Assembly (NCBI GenBank): GCA_014872815.1
Contig: WKFK01000014.1
Location: 806,001 to 870,000 of the forward strand
Direction of reading: 5' to 3'
DNA from: Paracoccaceae bacterium
GTDB lineage: Bacteria; Pseudomonadota; Alphaproteobacteria; Rhodobacterales; Rhodobacteraceae
Length of the DNA: 64,000 nucleotides
The notes under the pieces are model-generated. The model was not told the origin of the DNA and ran no database searches. It saw only the letters and a program-made list of their open reading frames with translations. Position numbers and translations under genes: made by a program. This document shows, piece after piece, positions 36,563 to 45,433 of the stretch. Every line of letters begins with the position of its first letter. Position 1 is the first letter of the stretch.

Positions 36563-37537
36563 ATGTCCATTTCCGCAGAAACCAGCGTTTTCCGCCACGA
36601 CCCGGCCCCTCTGAATGTCGCCATTCTCGTGCTGGACGACTGCAATACACTCAGCTTTGCCGCCGCTGTGGACCCCATGCGCGCCGCCAACCGCCGCGCC
36701 GGAAGCCCCTTGTTTGACTGGCAGTTTTATACCGCCACCGAGGCGCCTGCCACGCTCACAAGTGGGTTACAAATCAACGCCCTACCCATCGACCAACTGC
36801 TGCGCTGTGAGCTGTTGTTGGTGGTCGCTGGCTTTCGATTGGAAGAGCAAGCCACACCACGCCTATCAGCCTCCCTGCGGCGGCTTTACGCCACCGGCAC
36901 CACGATCGCTGCCATCGACGGCGGCCCGTGGATGTTGGCCGAATCAGGTCTGCTGGACGGTCACAACGCCACCACCCACTGGGAGGACATAGAGAAATTC
37001 TCCCAACAGTTTCCTAAGGTTACAACGCTCCGAGACCGCTTCTGCATCTCCGACCGCATCGCCACCTCCGGCGGCGCCAGCCCCTGCATCGACATGATGC
37101 TCTACCTGATTGAGACCCGCTATGGCGCCGACCTGGCCCGCCGTGTCAGCAGTGCCTTTGTGTACGATCCCATGCCCGCCAGCGCCCAACGTCCGATCTC
37201 CATCCCCCGCGCGATCCATCATCACCCAAAGGTCATCAAAGCGCTGGACCTCATGGGGCAGACCTTGGACGCCCCTCTCTCCATCCCGGAAATCGCGAAA
37301 AAAACAGAACTTTCCACACGCACATTGGAACTCAACTTCCAAACCCACCTGCACAAATCCCCGCAAGCGGTCTACCTGACCATGCGCTTAGAGGAAGCCC
37401 TGCGCCTCGCCACAGACACGCAAACCCCGGTGCGCGACATCGCCCTCGCCACTGGTTTCAACAGCCCGACTAGCTTCGCCCGCGCCTTCAAATCCGCACA
37501 CGGCACCTCCGTGCGCGCTTTGCGACAAACCCGCTAA
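36563..37537 (+). CDS. cdhR: GlxA/CdhR-type AraC family regulator
   Basis: 324 aa from ATG 36563. The N-terminal part is a DJ-1/PfpI-like (class I glutamine amidotransferase-like) domain, VAILVLDDCNTLSFAAAVDP to AIDGGPWMLAESGLLDG. The C-terminal AraC double helix-turn-helix is LSIPEIAKKTELSTRTLELN and VRDIALATGFNSPTSFARAF. Such proteins regulate carnitine, arginine and betaine catabolism; CdhR of Pseudomonas activates carnitine dehydrogenase. Divergence from the BKACE gene supports that role here. Confidence 0.87.
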   Translation: MSISAETSVFRHDPAPLNVAILVLDDCNTLSFAAAVDPMRAANRRAGSPLFDWQFYTATEAPATLTSGLQINALPIDQLLRCELLLVVAGFRLEEQATPRLSASLRRLYATGTTIAAIDGGPWMLAESGLLDGHNATTHWEDIEKFSQQFPKVTTLRDRFCISDRIATSGGASPCIDMMLYLIETRYGADLARRVSSAFVYDPMPASAQRPISIPRAIHHHPKVIKALDLMGQTLDAPLSIPEIAKKTELSTRTLELNFQTHLHKSPQAVYLTMRLEEALRLATDTQTPVRDIALATGFNSPTSFARAFKSAHGTSVRALRQTR

Positions 37538-37562
37538 CGTCTTCATTTGGCGGAAAATATCC

Positions 37563-37575
37563 TCGCCGAAGGCGA
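37563..37575. terminator. Weak stem-loop between convergent cdhR and cobQ
   Basis: TCGCC-GAA-GGCGA, five-base arms, in the 44-base gap between the ends of the two convergent genes. On the minus strand it is followed by GGATATTTT, a poor T-tract. A weak terminator at best. Confidence 0.35.
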
Positions 37576-37581
37576 AATTCT

Positions 37582-39030
37582 CTAACGCGCAACCGCCAGC
37601 AGGCCATCAACATCCAAATGTGCCTCGATGTGATCCGCCAAGCGATCCAACACCACTTCCACCGTGGCGTCATAGCCGTCGTTGCCCACCTCGGCGCCCA
37701 AGGCCGCCAACCACGCCCGCCGGAACCCATCGTCCCGGAACATGCCGTGCAGATAGCTGCCAGACACGCGCCCATCCGCAGACACAGCCCCCTCATCGCG
37801 CCCATCCACAGTGGCAAACGGCCGTGCCCGATCCGCGCCTTCGGTGCGCCCAATGTGGATTTCATAGCCCCGAAATGCCTGCTCGGACGCCACATGCTGT
37901 GCGGTGGTTTCCGTCAAACGTTTATCGGGCGTCATTTCAGTGATCACGTCCAACAAGCCCAGACCTTCCGTTGTGCCAGCCGTGCCTTCAATGCCGTGAG
38001 GGTCGCGCACTTCGCAACCAAGCATCTGATATCCGCCACAAATCCCAAGCACATGACCGCCTCGACGCACATGTGCCAGAAGATCCACATCCCAGCCCTG
38101 CTCCCGCAGAAACGCCAAATCGCCGCGCGTAGATTTACTGCCCGGAATGATCACTACATCCGTGTCGCCCGGAATCGGCTCCCCTGCCCGCAGCATGGTC
38201 AAAGACACCCCTGGCTCCTGCGCCAACGGGTCGAGATCGTCAAAATTCGCAATCCGCGAAAGGCCAAGGCAAACCACATTCAACCCACCAGTCTTTTTGG
38301 CATTCTTGATGTCGAGCGCATCTTCGGCGGGCAATTTCCAGGCCTCGCCAAAATACGGCAACACACCAAAGCCCGCCCAGCCGGTCGTGTCTTTAATCAG
38401 CTCGTAACCATCATCAAACAAACTGGGATCACCGCGAAACTTGTTCACAAGGAAGCCCGCCACCAGCGCCGCGTCCTCTTCCGAAATCACAGCCTGTGTG
38501 CCAACAATCTGCGCAATCACACCGCCCCGGTCGATGTCGCCTGCCAAAACCACCGGTACATCCGCCGCCTGCGCAAAGCCCATATTGGCAATGTCACCCT
38601 TGCGCAGATTGACCTCGGCAGGGCTACCTGCACCTTCAACAACAACCAAATCATTGTTTGATTTCAGTCGGTTGAAGCTCTCAAGCAACGCTGCCATCAA
38701 CTGCGGTTTCAGCTTCGCATACGCGCGCGCCTTAACTGTGGTCAGCCGCTTGCCCTGCACCACAACCTGAGACCCGACATCGGTCTCCGGCTTCAACAGG
38801 ACCGGGTTCATATCCACCGTTAACGCTTTGCCACAGGCCAAAGCCTGCAACGCTTGCGCCCGGCCAATCTCACCGCCATCGCTGGTCACAGCGGCGTTGT
38901 TGGACATGTTCTGCGGCTTGAACGGTGCCACAGACAGCCCTCGCCGCGCCGCTGCCCGGCACAGCCCAGCCACCAACATCGACTTACCGACATTGGAGCC
39001 AGTGCCTTGAATCATAAGTGCTTTGGTCAC
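37582..39030 (-). CDS. cobQ: Cobyric acid synthase
   Basis: 482 aa from GTG 39030 ([17 protein letters not shown]), one base after the Lin0512 stop. The ATP-binding [18 protein letters not shown] and [20 protein letters not shown] are typical, and the C-terminal glutamine amidotransferase part has [12 protein letters not shown] with the catalytic Cys. It amidates carboxylates b, d, e and g of adenosylcobyrinic acid a,c-diamide. Last gene of a minus-strand set with cobO and two Lin0512 genes. Confidence 0.95.
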   Translation of the reverse strand: MTKALMIQGTGSNVGKSMLVAGLCRAAARRGLSVAPFKPQNMSNNAAVTSDGGEIGRAQALQALACGKALTVDMNPVLLKPETDVGSQVVVQGKRLTTVKARAYAKLKPQLMAALLESFNRLKSNNDLVVVEGAGSPAEVNLRKGDIANMGFAQAADVPVVLAGDIDRGGVIAQIVGTQAVISEEDAALVAGFLVNKFRGDPSLFDDGYELIKDTTGWAGFGVLPYFGEAWKLPAEDALDIKNAKKTGGLNVVCLGLSRIANFDDLDPLAQEPGVSLTMLRAGEPIPGDTDVVIIPGSKSTRGDLAFLREQGWDVDLLAHVRRGGHVLGICGGYQMLGCEVRDPHGIEGTAGTTEGLGLLDVITEMTPDKRLTETTAQHVASEQAFRGYEIHIGRTEGADRARPFATVDGRDEGAVSADGRVSGSYLHGMFRDDGFRRAWLAALGAEVGNDGYDATVEVVLDRLADHIEAHLDVDGLLAVAR

Positions 39031-39031
39031 G

Positions 39032-39376
39032 TCACACCTGCTTGGGCAAAAACGCCTCAACCGCTGCGGAAGCGATCACCAATACGTTGCCGTCATCCGG
39101 ATTGGTCACATTCATGCCACCAAACACGGCTTTCACTTCGGCCCGGCCACGCGGCAATTTCTCCGCCAGCGCCGCACAATCGACCTTTTCTGGCTCCTGC
39201 ACACCAACCGTCACCTGCACCCGCATCTCTTTCGGGTCTTTGCCCAGCGCGGCAAACATCGGGATCGCGGAATGGCGGATGGCATCTTCAATCGCCCGCG
39301 CGGCGGCCTTGGTGTAGTCCTGACCATACTGGTCGTTGCCCATACCCATTTCGATGATGAACCGTTGATCGCTCAT
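39032..39376 (-). CDS. Lin0512 family protein, copy 2
   Basis: 114 aa, with [20 protein letters not shown] and [16 protein letters not shown], the pattern of the Lin0512 family of unknown function. It is about one third identical by eye to the gene just upstream, with which it overlaps by four bases. Its place between cobO and cobQ, seen in other bacteria, suggests a role linked to cobalamin or tetrapyrrole chemistry. Confidence 0.82.
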   Translation of the reverse strand: MSDQRFIIEMGMGNDQYGQDYTKAAARAIEDAIRHSAIPMFAALGKDPKEMRVQVTVGVQEPEKVDCAALAEKLPRGRAEVKAVFGGMNVTNPDDGNVLVIASAAVEAFLPKQV

Positions 39377-39723
39377 GCCGCAACCTCCACATCCAGCGCC
39401 ACAGAGATCGCTACATTGGCAATCACCGTTGGATTGTCGCCATCCGCGCGCGGCACGTCCAAGCCACCTTTCACTGGTTTTACAGTGACCTGGCCGTAAG
39501 GAAAGATCGCTGCGATGACATCTGCGTCGATCTTCTCCGGCTGCTGCACAGCCACTTCCACCGTGATGATCATCTCAGATTTGTCTTTGCCAAACAGCTC
39601 CGCAAGATTGATCGAGTTGTGCCACAACGCGTCTTTCACGGCGCGCGATGCGGCTTCGGTATAGTCCAGCCGTCGCAGCGACGACCCCATGCCGAATTCA
39701 GTAAGAAGGCGTTTCACAGCCAT
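39373..39723 (-). CDS. Lin0512 family protein, copy 1
   Basis: 116 aa, with RLLTEFGMGSSLRRLDYTEA and MIITVEVAVQQPEKID and a C-terminal VIANVAISVALDVE. It shares the E-x-G-M-G, D-Y-T-x-A and Q-x-P-E-K motifs with its tandem neighbour, so the two arose by duplication and may form a heteromer. The ATG overlaps the cobO stop by one base (TGATG). Confidence 0.82.
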   Translation of the reverse strand: MAVKRLLTEFGMGSSLRRLDYTEAASRAVKDALWHNSINLAELFGKDKSEMIITVEVAVQQPEKIDADVIAAIFPYGQVTVKPVKGGLDVPRADGDNPTVIANVAISVALDVEVAA

Positions 39724-40340
39724 CAGAATTCCACCCCAGCCTGCGCCTTGATGCCATCGCGAAATGGATGTTTGACCAAGGTCATCTCAGTCACCAAATC
39801 CGCCGCTTCAATCAACTCCGGCTTCGCGTTACGCCCGGTCAAAAGCACATGGGTCATTTCCGGTTTCTCGCTCAGCAGGAAATCGACCACATCATCGATG
39901 TTCAGGTAGTTGTTGCGCAACGCGATGTTGATTTCGTCCAACATCACAAACCGGTTTGCCGGGTCTCGGATCAGCTGTTTCGCCAGCTCCCAGCCCGCTT
40001 CGGCCTTGGCAATGTCGCGTTCGCGATCTTGCGTTTCCCACGTAAACCCCTCCCCAGAAACATAAAACTTCACTTCGTCGGGGAAATGCTGACGCAGAAA
40101 ATCGCGTTCGCCTGTGGCCCAATTGCCTTTGATAAACTGCACAACCGCCACAGGCATTCCATGCGCGATGCAACGCGTGATCATGCCAAAACCAGACGAG
40201 CTTTTGCCCTTGCCTGGCCCGGTGTGCACCATGATAAGCCCCTTTTCCTCGGTCTTCGTGGCCATCATACGGTCCCGCGCCGCCTTGATTTTGGCCATCT
40301 TGGCCTTGTGGCGTTCATTTTGTTCGACGCTATCAGACAT
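39723..40340 (-). CDS. cobO: Cob(I)yrinic acid a,c-diamide adenosyltransferase
   Basis: 205 aa from ATG 40340. The ATP-binding loop is VHTGPGKGKSSSGFGM (near residues 38-53), followed by VVQFIKGNWATGERDFL and VMLDEINIALRNNYL, the CobO/BtuR pattern. It transfers the adenosyl group of ATP to the cobalt of cob(I)yrinic acid a,c-diamide. The start lies about 50 bases from the edge of the riboswitch that reads in the opposite direction, so its own promoter must lie within that region on the other strand. Confidence 0.94.
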   Translation of the reverse strand: MSDSVEQNERHKAKMAKIKAARDRMMATKTEEKGLIMVHTGPGKGKSSSGFGMITRCIAHGMPVAVVQFIKGNWATGERDFLRQHFPDEVKFYVSGEGFTWETQDRERDIAKAEAGWELAKQLIRDPANRFVMLDEINIALRNNYLNIDDVVDFLLSEKPEMTHVLLTGRNAKPELIEAADLVTEMTLVKHPFRDGIKAQAGVEF

Positions 40341-40390
40341 CTGCCTCTCCGTTCCCGCTTGACTCAGCCGCGATGATTGCCCATTCGAGG

Positions 40391-40582
40391 TGTCGCTGGT
40401 TCCTGCTCGTTTTGAGCAGGTGAAAAGGGAATGTGAAACGGGTCCAACGTCAAGGCCCAAAGCGCAGCCGCCCCCGCGACCGTGACCGGAGAGGTCCACC
40501 GCAGCCACTGGAGCAATCCGGGAAGGCAGGAGGACCGCAGGCATACATGTCGAGATCCGCAAGCCGGGAGACCTGCCAGCAA
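40391..40582 (+). promoter_or_regulatory. Adenosylcobalamin riboswitch aptamer
   Basis: The 331-base gap between cobO and the DUF1636 gene holds the conserved cobalamin aptamer features in order: the closing-stem arm GCTGG (40395-40399), GGTTCCTG, GTGAAAAGGGAATGTG near 40420-40436, GCCACTGG (40503-40510), and the B12-box end GCCGGGAGACCTGCCAGC (40563-40580), whose last five bases pair with GCTGG. It precedes DUF1636-cobW-cobN-cobG-cobH-cobI-cobJ on the plus strand and should lower their expression when adenosylcobalamin is plentiful. Confidence 0.9.
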
Positions 40583-40596
40583 ACATGACATGAACC

Positions 40597-40662
40597 GGAC
40601 GGGGTGTTTCGGTGTCGGGCTCTCTACCAAGTGTCCCGTGTTCCCCCGTCCCTGAAAAGGGA
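40597..40662 (+). promoter_or_regulatory. Riboswitch expression platform with sequesterable ribosome site
   Basis: GGACGGGG (40597-40604) is exactly complementary to CCCCGTCC (40644-40651). The ribosome site region AAAAGGGA (40655-40662) can instead pair, through GGGA, with TCCC (40649-40652), which overlaps the first pairing partner. The two foldings exclude each other and there is no T-tract, which fits control of translation rather than termination. Confidence 0.5.
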
Positions 40663-40671
40663 CCAAACGTG

Positions 40672-41055
40672 ATGGCTGATGCTTCTGCTCCAGTCGAATT
40701 GCTTGTCTGCACCACTTGTCGTGCCGGCCAGCCAACCGACGTCGAGGGCCCACGCCCCGGCACCCAGCTTTACGACGCGCTGGATGCGTCCAAGCTGCCA
40801 GACAACGTCACGCTGAAAGGCGTGGAGTGTTTTTCCAACTGTGATTTTGGGTGTTCAATCACCCTGCGCGGCGGCGAAGACCGGTGGACCTATGTATATG
40901 GCAATTTCACCGGCGCAGACGACGCAGACCTTATCGCCGAAGGTGTGACCAAATACGCCGCCACCGCGGACGGGCTTGTGCCCTGGCGCGAACGTTCCAC
41001 GCACTTTCGTAAAAACTGCATCGCCCGCATTCCGCCACTGGAGACCGAAGAATGA
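40672..41055 (+). CDS. DUF1636 family putative metal/iron-sulfur-binding protein
   Basis: 127 aa from ATG 40672 with AAGGGA upstream; the frame to 40612 runs into the leader. The Cys pattern is CTTCRAG near residue 13 and ECFSNCDFGCSI near residue 51, like thioredoxin-fold [2Fe-2S] proteins. As first gene behind the B12 riboswitch and overlapping cobW by four bases, it may supply electrons, for example for cobalt(II) reduction or to CobG, or handle metal. Not proven. Confidence 0.77.
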   Translation: MADASAPVELLVCTTCRAGQPTDVEGPRPGTQLYDALDASKLPDNVTLKGVECFSNCDFGCSITLRGGEDRWTYVYGNFTGADDADLIAEGVTKYAATADGLVPWRERSTHFRKNCIARIPPLETEE

Positions 41056-42143
41056 GCACGCTTGAGAAACTCCCTGTCACCGTCATCACTGGCTTTCTCG
41101 GCTCCGGCAAAACCACCTTGGTACGAGGCCTAATGCAAAAGCCACAGGGCAAGCGCCTTGCGGTGATTGTAAACGAATTTGGCGATGTTGGTGTGGATGG
41201 CGAAATCCTGAAATCCTGCGCCATTCCGGATTGCCCAGCAGAAAACATTCTGGAACTCGCGAACGGATGCATTTGTTGCACCGTGGCGGATGATTTTATC
41301 CCAACCATCGAAGCTCTGATGGCGCTGGAACCGCGTCCAGAACACATCCTGATTGAAACCTCTGGTCTTGCACTGCCCAAGCCTCTGCTGAAGGCGTTTG
41401 ACTGGCCTGATATTCGCTCCAAAATCACCGTAGATGGCGTGATTGCACTGGCCGATGCCGAAGCGGTGTCTGATGGCCGCTTTGCCACCAACGTGGCGGC
41501 TGTGGATGCCCAGCGAGAAGCTGATGAGGGGCTGGACCACGAAACGCCCTTATCAGAGGTGTTTCAGGATCAGATCAACTGCGCCGACATTGTGCTGTTG
41601 ACCAAACCGGACCTAGCGGGCCCGGAAGGCACCGCCAAAGCCAAAGAGATCGTCCTGAAAGCCGCCCCACGCGCGCTGCCAGTTGTGGAAGTGGCCGAAG
41701 GCGAAGTGGACCCGCGCGTGATTCTTGGCCTCGAAGCGGCGGCGGAAGACGACATTGATGCCCGTCCGTCGCATCACGAGGACCATCATCACCACCACGA
41801 TCATGACCATGATCACGACGACGATCACCACCATCACGGCCATGACCACGATCACGACGCGTTCAACAGCATTGTTGTGGACGTGCCGGAGCAGGCTGAT
41901 CCAGCAGCTTTTGCCGCCAAGATTGAAAAAATGGCTAAAGATCAGAACATCTTGCGGGTCAAAGGCTATGCCGCTGTGACTGGCAAACCAATGCGCTTGC
42001 TGGTGCAAGCGGTGGGCGCGCGTGTGCGTCATCAGTTCGACCGCCCGTGGAAACCCGAAGAAGGTCGCCAAGGCCGCATGGTCGTGATTGCCGAACAGGG
42101 TGACGTAAACGTCGAAGCGATCCGCGCAGCTCTGGTAGACTAA
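41052..42143 (+). CDS. cobW: Cobalamin biosynthesis GTPase CobW
   Basis: 363 aa G3E GTPase. Walker A is GFLGSGKTTL (residues 14-23), the metal-binding CxCC is NGCICCT (C73, C75, C76), and the guanine motif reads TKPD. A long stretch of His and Asp (residues about 237-274) joins the two domains and could bind many metal ions. CobW-type proteins deliver cobalt to the cobaltochelatase, and cobN is the next gene, five bases on. Confidence 0.93.
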   Translation: MSTLEKLPVTVITGFLGSGKTTLVRGLMQKPQGKRLAVIVNEFGDVGVDGEILKSCAIPDCPAENILELANGCICCTVADDFIPTIEALMALEPRPEHILIETSGLALPKPLLKAFDWPDIRSKITVDGVIALADAEAVSDGRFATNVAAVDAQREADEGLDHETPLSEVFQDQINCADIVLLTKPDLAGPEGTAKAKEIVLKAAPRALPVVEVAEGEVDPRVILGLEAAAEDDIDARPSHHEDHHHHHDHDHDHDDDHHHHGHDHDHDAFNSIVVDVPEQADPAAFAAKIEKMAKDQNILRVKGYAAVTGKPMRLLVQAVGARVRHQFDRPWKPEEGRQGRMVVIAEQGDVNVEAIRAALVD

Positions 42144-42148
42144 GCCCT

Positions 42149-45100
42149 ATGCACGTTGTCTTTCGCGAAAGCCATGGTCTGGATGAGGCCGACACGCCAA
42201 TGGACCTGGGTCAATCCCCGGCCGATCTTGTGGTGCTGTCTTTCTCTGACAGTGACCTTGGGGCTTTCGCGGCAGGCTGGCACCGCAGCAAAGGCGACCT
42301 GCCGACGCTGCGGTTGGCCAATCTGACAGCGCTCAAACATCCGCTGTCGGTGGACACCTATATCGAACAGACATTGGTGGGCGCCAAGGCCATCCTGATC
42401 CGCCTGATTGGCGGGATTTCCTACTGGCAATACGGCATCCAACAGGTGCAGGCACTCGCACAGGAAAAAGGCATCGCGCTGGCGGTCCTGCCTGCGGACG
42501 GGCGGCCTGATGAACGGCTGGACGAAGTCTCCACCCTGCCCGCCTCCACCCTGCACCGCTTGACCCATTTGTGTGACACTGGCGGTGCGATTGCGGCGCA
42601 GGCTGCATTGGCACAACTGGCTCTGGCAGCGGGGCTTTATGCCAAGCCGGTCATGGGGTCCAAAGCCCTGCCAGATCACGGCGGATGGACACCGGTAGGC
42701 GGCCTCTGTGATCCGCTGGCGAACCGCGACACGGATAAGCCGTTGATCGCCCTGACGTTTTACCGCGCGTATGTGAGTTCCGCCGACACGGCGCCGATTG
42801 AGGCTCTGTTTGACGAGTTCCGAGGCCGTGGCTTTGACGTGATTGGCCTGTTTGCGCCATCGCTGAAGGTGCCAGCGTCGGCCGCATGGTTGGCGGACAC
42901 GCTCAAAGAGCTCTCCCCCGCCGCCATCGTGAACGCCACGTCGTTCTCCGGCAAAGGCGACAGTGGCACCTCTCCGTTGGATGCCACCGATGCGCCGGTG
43001 TTTCAGGTCGCGCTTGCCACCTCTCGTAAAAAAGCTTGGGCCGAGTCTGAGCGCGGGTTGGCTCCAGCAGACCTCGCCATGCATGTCGTCCTGCCAGAAG
43101 TAGACGGGCGCCTCTTTGCTGGTGTCAGTTCCTTCAAGGAACCGGGCAAGAAAGACCAGGCGCTGGAGTATTCTCGCTTTGCCCACCGTGCCTTGCCAGA
43201 ACGCATTGCAGCAGTGGCTGATAAGGTCGAAGGCTGGGTATCGCTGGCTCAGAAACCCAACGCCGACAAACAGATCGCCTGTGTTTTGAGCACTTACCCC
43301 GGCAAAGACTGGAACATGGCACATGCGGTTGGCTTGGATCCCCTCGCCAGCGTCGACGCAGTTCTTGGTGATTTGCAGGACGCCGGCTTTCAAACCTCTC
43401 CGTCTGACAAACTCGAAGCCGCTCTGCTGAACAACACCATTGCGTGGCCGCTTGAGGCGTATCGCTTCGCACTGGCAAAGCTGCCCGACGCACTGCGCGA
43501 CGACCTGACCGAAGTATGGGGCACGCCGGAAAACGATCCGGGCTTTGCCAATGGTGCTTTCCACTTCAAGGCCACCAAACGCGGCAACGTGCTTGTGGCC
43601 CTGCAACCCGAGCGCGGCAGCGACCAGCAACGCGAAGATGAATATCACGATCTCTCCCGCGTGCCGCGGCACAGCTATGTCGCCTTCTATCTCTGGCTTC
43701 GTCATGCGCTCAGATCCGATGTGCTGATCCACGTTGGCGCGCACGGCACGCTCGAATGGCTGCCGGGCAAATCCGTGGCACTGTCTGCTGACTGTTGGCC
43801 CGAAGCGCTGATCGGCGATCTGCCGGTGATTTATCCGTTTATCGTCAATGACCCCGGTGAGGCCGCACAGGGCAAACGTCGCATCAACGCGCTGACACTC
43901 GGTCACGTGCCGCCGCCGCTCAAACAGTCCGCGACGCCCGAACGTTTTGCCCGCCTGGAAACCATTTTGGATGAGTTTTCCAACGCCGACGGGCTCGATC
44001 CAAAACGACGCGACCGACTACAAACCGACATTCGAGACGAGGCTGAAGCCCTTGGCTTGCAATCAGAATTGGGGCTGGACGACGCGACATCTCTGGCCGA
44101 AGCGATCACTCGCATCGACACGTTTGTTTGTGACATCAAGGAAAGCCAGTTTGGCGACGGATTGCACATCTATGGCCGCGCGCCGCAGACCGAAGGCAGC
44201 TTTGACGCTGCCCCCTCTGCCACCGCGGAGCGTGACGCGCTGATCAAAGCACTCGAAGGCAAACGCATCGAGGCGGGCCCCTCCGGCTCACCCTACCGTG
44301 GCCGTTACGACGTTCTGCCCACAGGCCGAAACCTCTACACCACCGATCCGCGTTCGGTCCCATCGCGCTCTGCCTATGCGCAGGGTGTGAAACTCGCCGA
44401 AGAACTGGTGCGTCGCCATCTGCAAGAAGAAGGCGACTATCCCAGAAACCTGATCGTGGACCTCTGGGGCTCCGCTACCATGCGCACAGCAGGTGAAGAA
44501 TTTGCCATGGCACTGCACCTTCTGGGCGCGAAACCGGTGTGGGATGAAGGCAGTGAGCGTGTCTCCGGTGTGGAAATCCTGCCCATCGCCTTGCTGGACC
44601 GTCCGCGAATCGATGTGACCCTGCGCGTCTCTGGTTTGTTTCGCGATGTGTTCCCAACGCTCTCCACACTCTTTGGCCAAGCCGTGAAAGCACTGGCCGA
44701 GCGTGATGAGGCCACCGACTGGAACCCCTTTGCGGGCCGCGTCACGGCCCCAAGAGTCTATGGCCCAGCGCCGGGCAGCTACGGCCTCGGCATGGGGCAT
44801 GAGATCGAGAACTATTCCGAAGAAGGCCGCAAAGCCGCTGGTGAGGCTTGGCTCAATGCGTCCTCCTATGCGCTCGACACCGGCGAAGGCACCAAAGATC
44901 TCGATGGCATTCGAGACCGCGTGGGCGCGGCGGACAGCTTTGTGCACCTGCAAGACCTGCCCGAAACCGACGTGCTCGTGGCGTCGGACTATGCGGCCCA
45001 TGAAGCGGGCTTTGCCGCCGCACAGGCGCTCACGGGTGGGGACGCCAACCTCTACCACATGGACAATACCAATCCAGACAACCCACGTGCGCGGAGCCTG

Positions 45101-45433
45101 ACCGAAGAGATTGCCCGCGTGGTGCATGCGCGTGCCACCAACCCGGATTGGTTGGCGGGCATGATGCGACACGGCTTCCGAGGCGGAGCGGAGATTGCCG
45201 CGACACTGGACCATATGGGTGCTTTTGCCAATCTGGCGGGTGCGGTGCCGCCCCAACTATTTGACGCCTACCACGATGCCACATTGGGCAACGACGAGAT
45301 CGTCGACTTCCTAGAACGCGAAAATCCTCAGGCACTGGCCGCGATGCGGGATCGTTTTGCGGCGCTCCACGAGGCAGGTCTGTGGATCACCCGCCGCAAC
45401 TCCATTATTGCCGATCTGGAGCGGGCGTCATGA
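42149..45433 (+). CDS. cobN: Aerobic cobaltochelatase large subunit
   Basis: 1094 aa, somewhat shorter than the Pseudomonas denitrificans protein. Conserved parts include HVGAHGTLEWLPGKSVALS, YNEDIH-like metal region replaced by the family's NLYTTDPRSVPSRSAY, and VAPRVYGPAPGSYGLGMG-like APRVYGPAPGSYG. With CobS and CobT it inserts Co2+ into hydrogenobyrinic acid a,c-diamide at the cost of ATP. cobS and cobT are not in this window. It follows cobW by five bases and overlaps cobG by four. Confidence 0.95.
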   Translation: MHVVFRESHGLDEADTPMDLGQSPADLVVLSFSDSDLGAFAAGWHRSKGDLPTLRLANLTALKHPLSVDTYIEQTLVGAKAILIRLIGGISYWQYGIQQVQALAQEKGIALAVLPADGRPDERLDEVSTLPASTLHRLTHLCDTGGAIAAQAALAQLALAAGLYAKPVMGSKALPDHGGWTPVGGLCDPLANRDTDKPLIALTFYRAYVSSADTAPIEALFDEFRGRGFDVIGLFAPSLKVPASAAWLADTLKELSPAAIVNATSFSGKGDSGTSPLDATDAPVFQVALATSRKKAWAESERGLAPADLAMHVVLPEVDGRLFAGVSSFKEPGKKDQALEYSRFAHRALPERIAAVADKVEGWVSLAQKPNADKQIACVLSTYPGKDWNMAHAVGLDPLASVDAVLGDLQDAGFQTSPSDKLEAALLNNTIAWPLEAYRFALAKLPDALRDDLTEVWGTPENDPGFANGAFHFKATKRGNVLVALQPERGSDQQREDEYHDLSRVPRHSYVAFYLWLRHALRSDVLIHVGAHGTLEWLPGKSVALSADCWPEALIGDLPVIYPFIVNDPGEAAQGKRRINALTLGHVPPPLKQSATPERFARLETILDEFSNADGLDPKRRDRLQTDIRDEAEALGLQSELGLDDATSLAEAITRIDTFVCDIKESQFGDGLHIYGRAPQTEGSFDAAPSATAERDALIKALEGKRIEAGPSGSPYRGRYDVLPTGRNLYTTDPRSVPSRSAYAQGVKLAEELVRRHLQEEGDYPRNLIVDLWGSATMRTAGEEFAMALHLLGAKPVWDEGSERVSGVEILPIALLDRPRIDVTLRVSGLFRDVFPTLSTLFGQAVKALAERDEATDWNPFAGRVTAPRVYGPAPGSYGLGMGHEIENYSEEGRKAAGEAWLNASSYALDTGEGTKDLDGIRDRVGAADSFVHLQDLPETDVLVASDYAAHEAGFAAAQALTGGDANLYHMDNTNPDNPRARSLTEEIARVVHARATNPDWLAGMMRHGFRGGAEIAATLDHMGAFANLAGAVPPQLFDAYHDATLGNDEIVDFLERENPQALAAMRDRFAALHEAGLWITRRNSIIADLERAS

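Noticed and set aside
41780..41860. Short repeats read as a tandem repeat or CRISPR-like array
   Set aside because: They are the His/Asp codons of the CobW linker; there are no spacers or regular repeat units.
42140..43906. 588-codon open frame on the minus strand
   Set aside because: It is the antisense shadow of cobN; the plus-strand frame has clear family motifs and this one has none.
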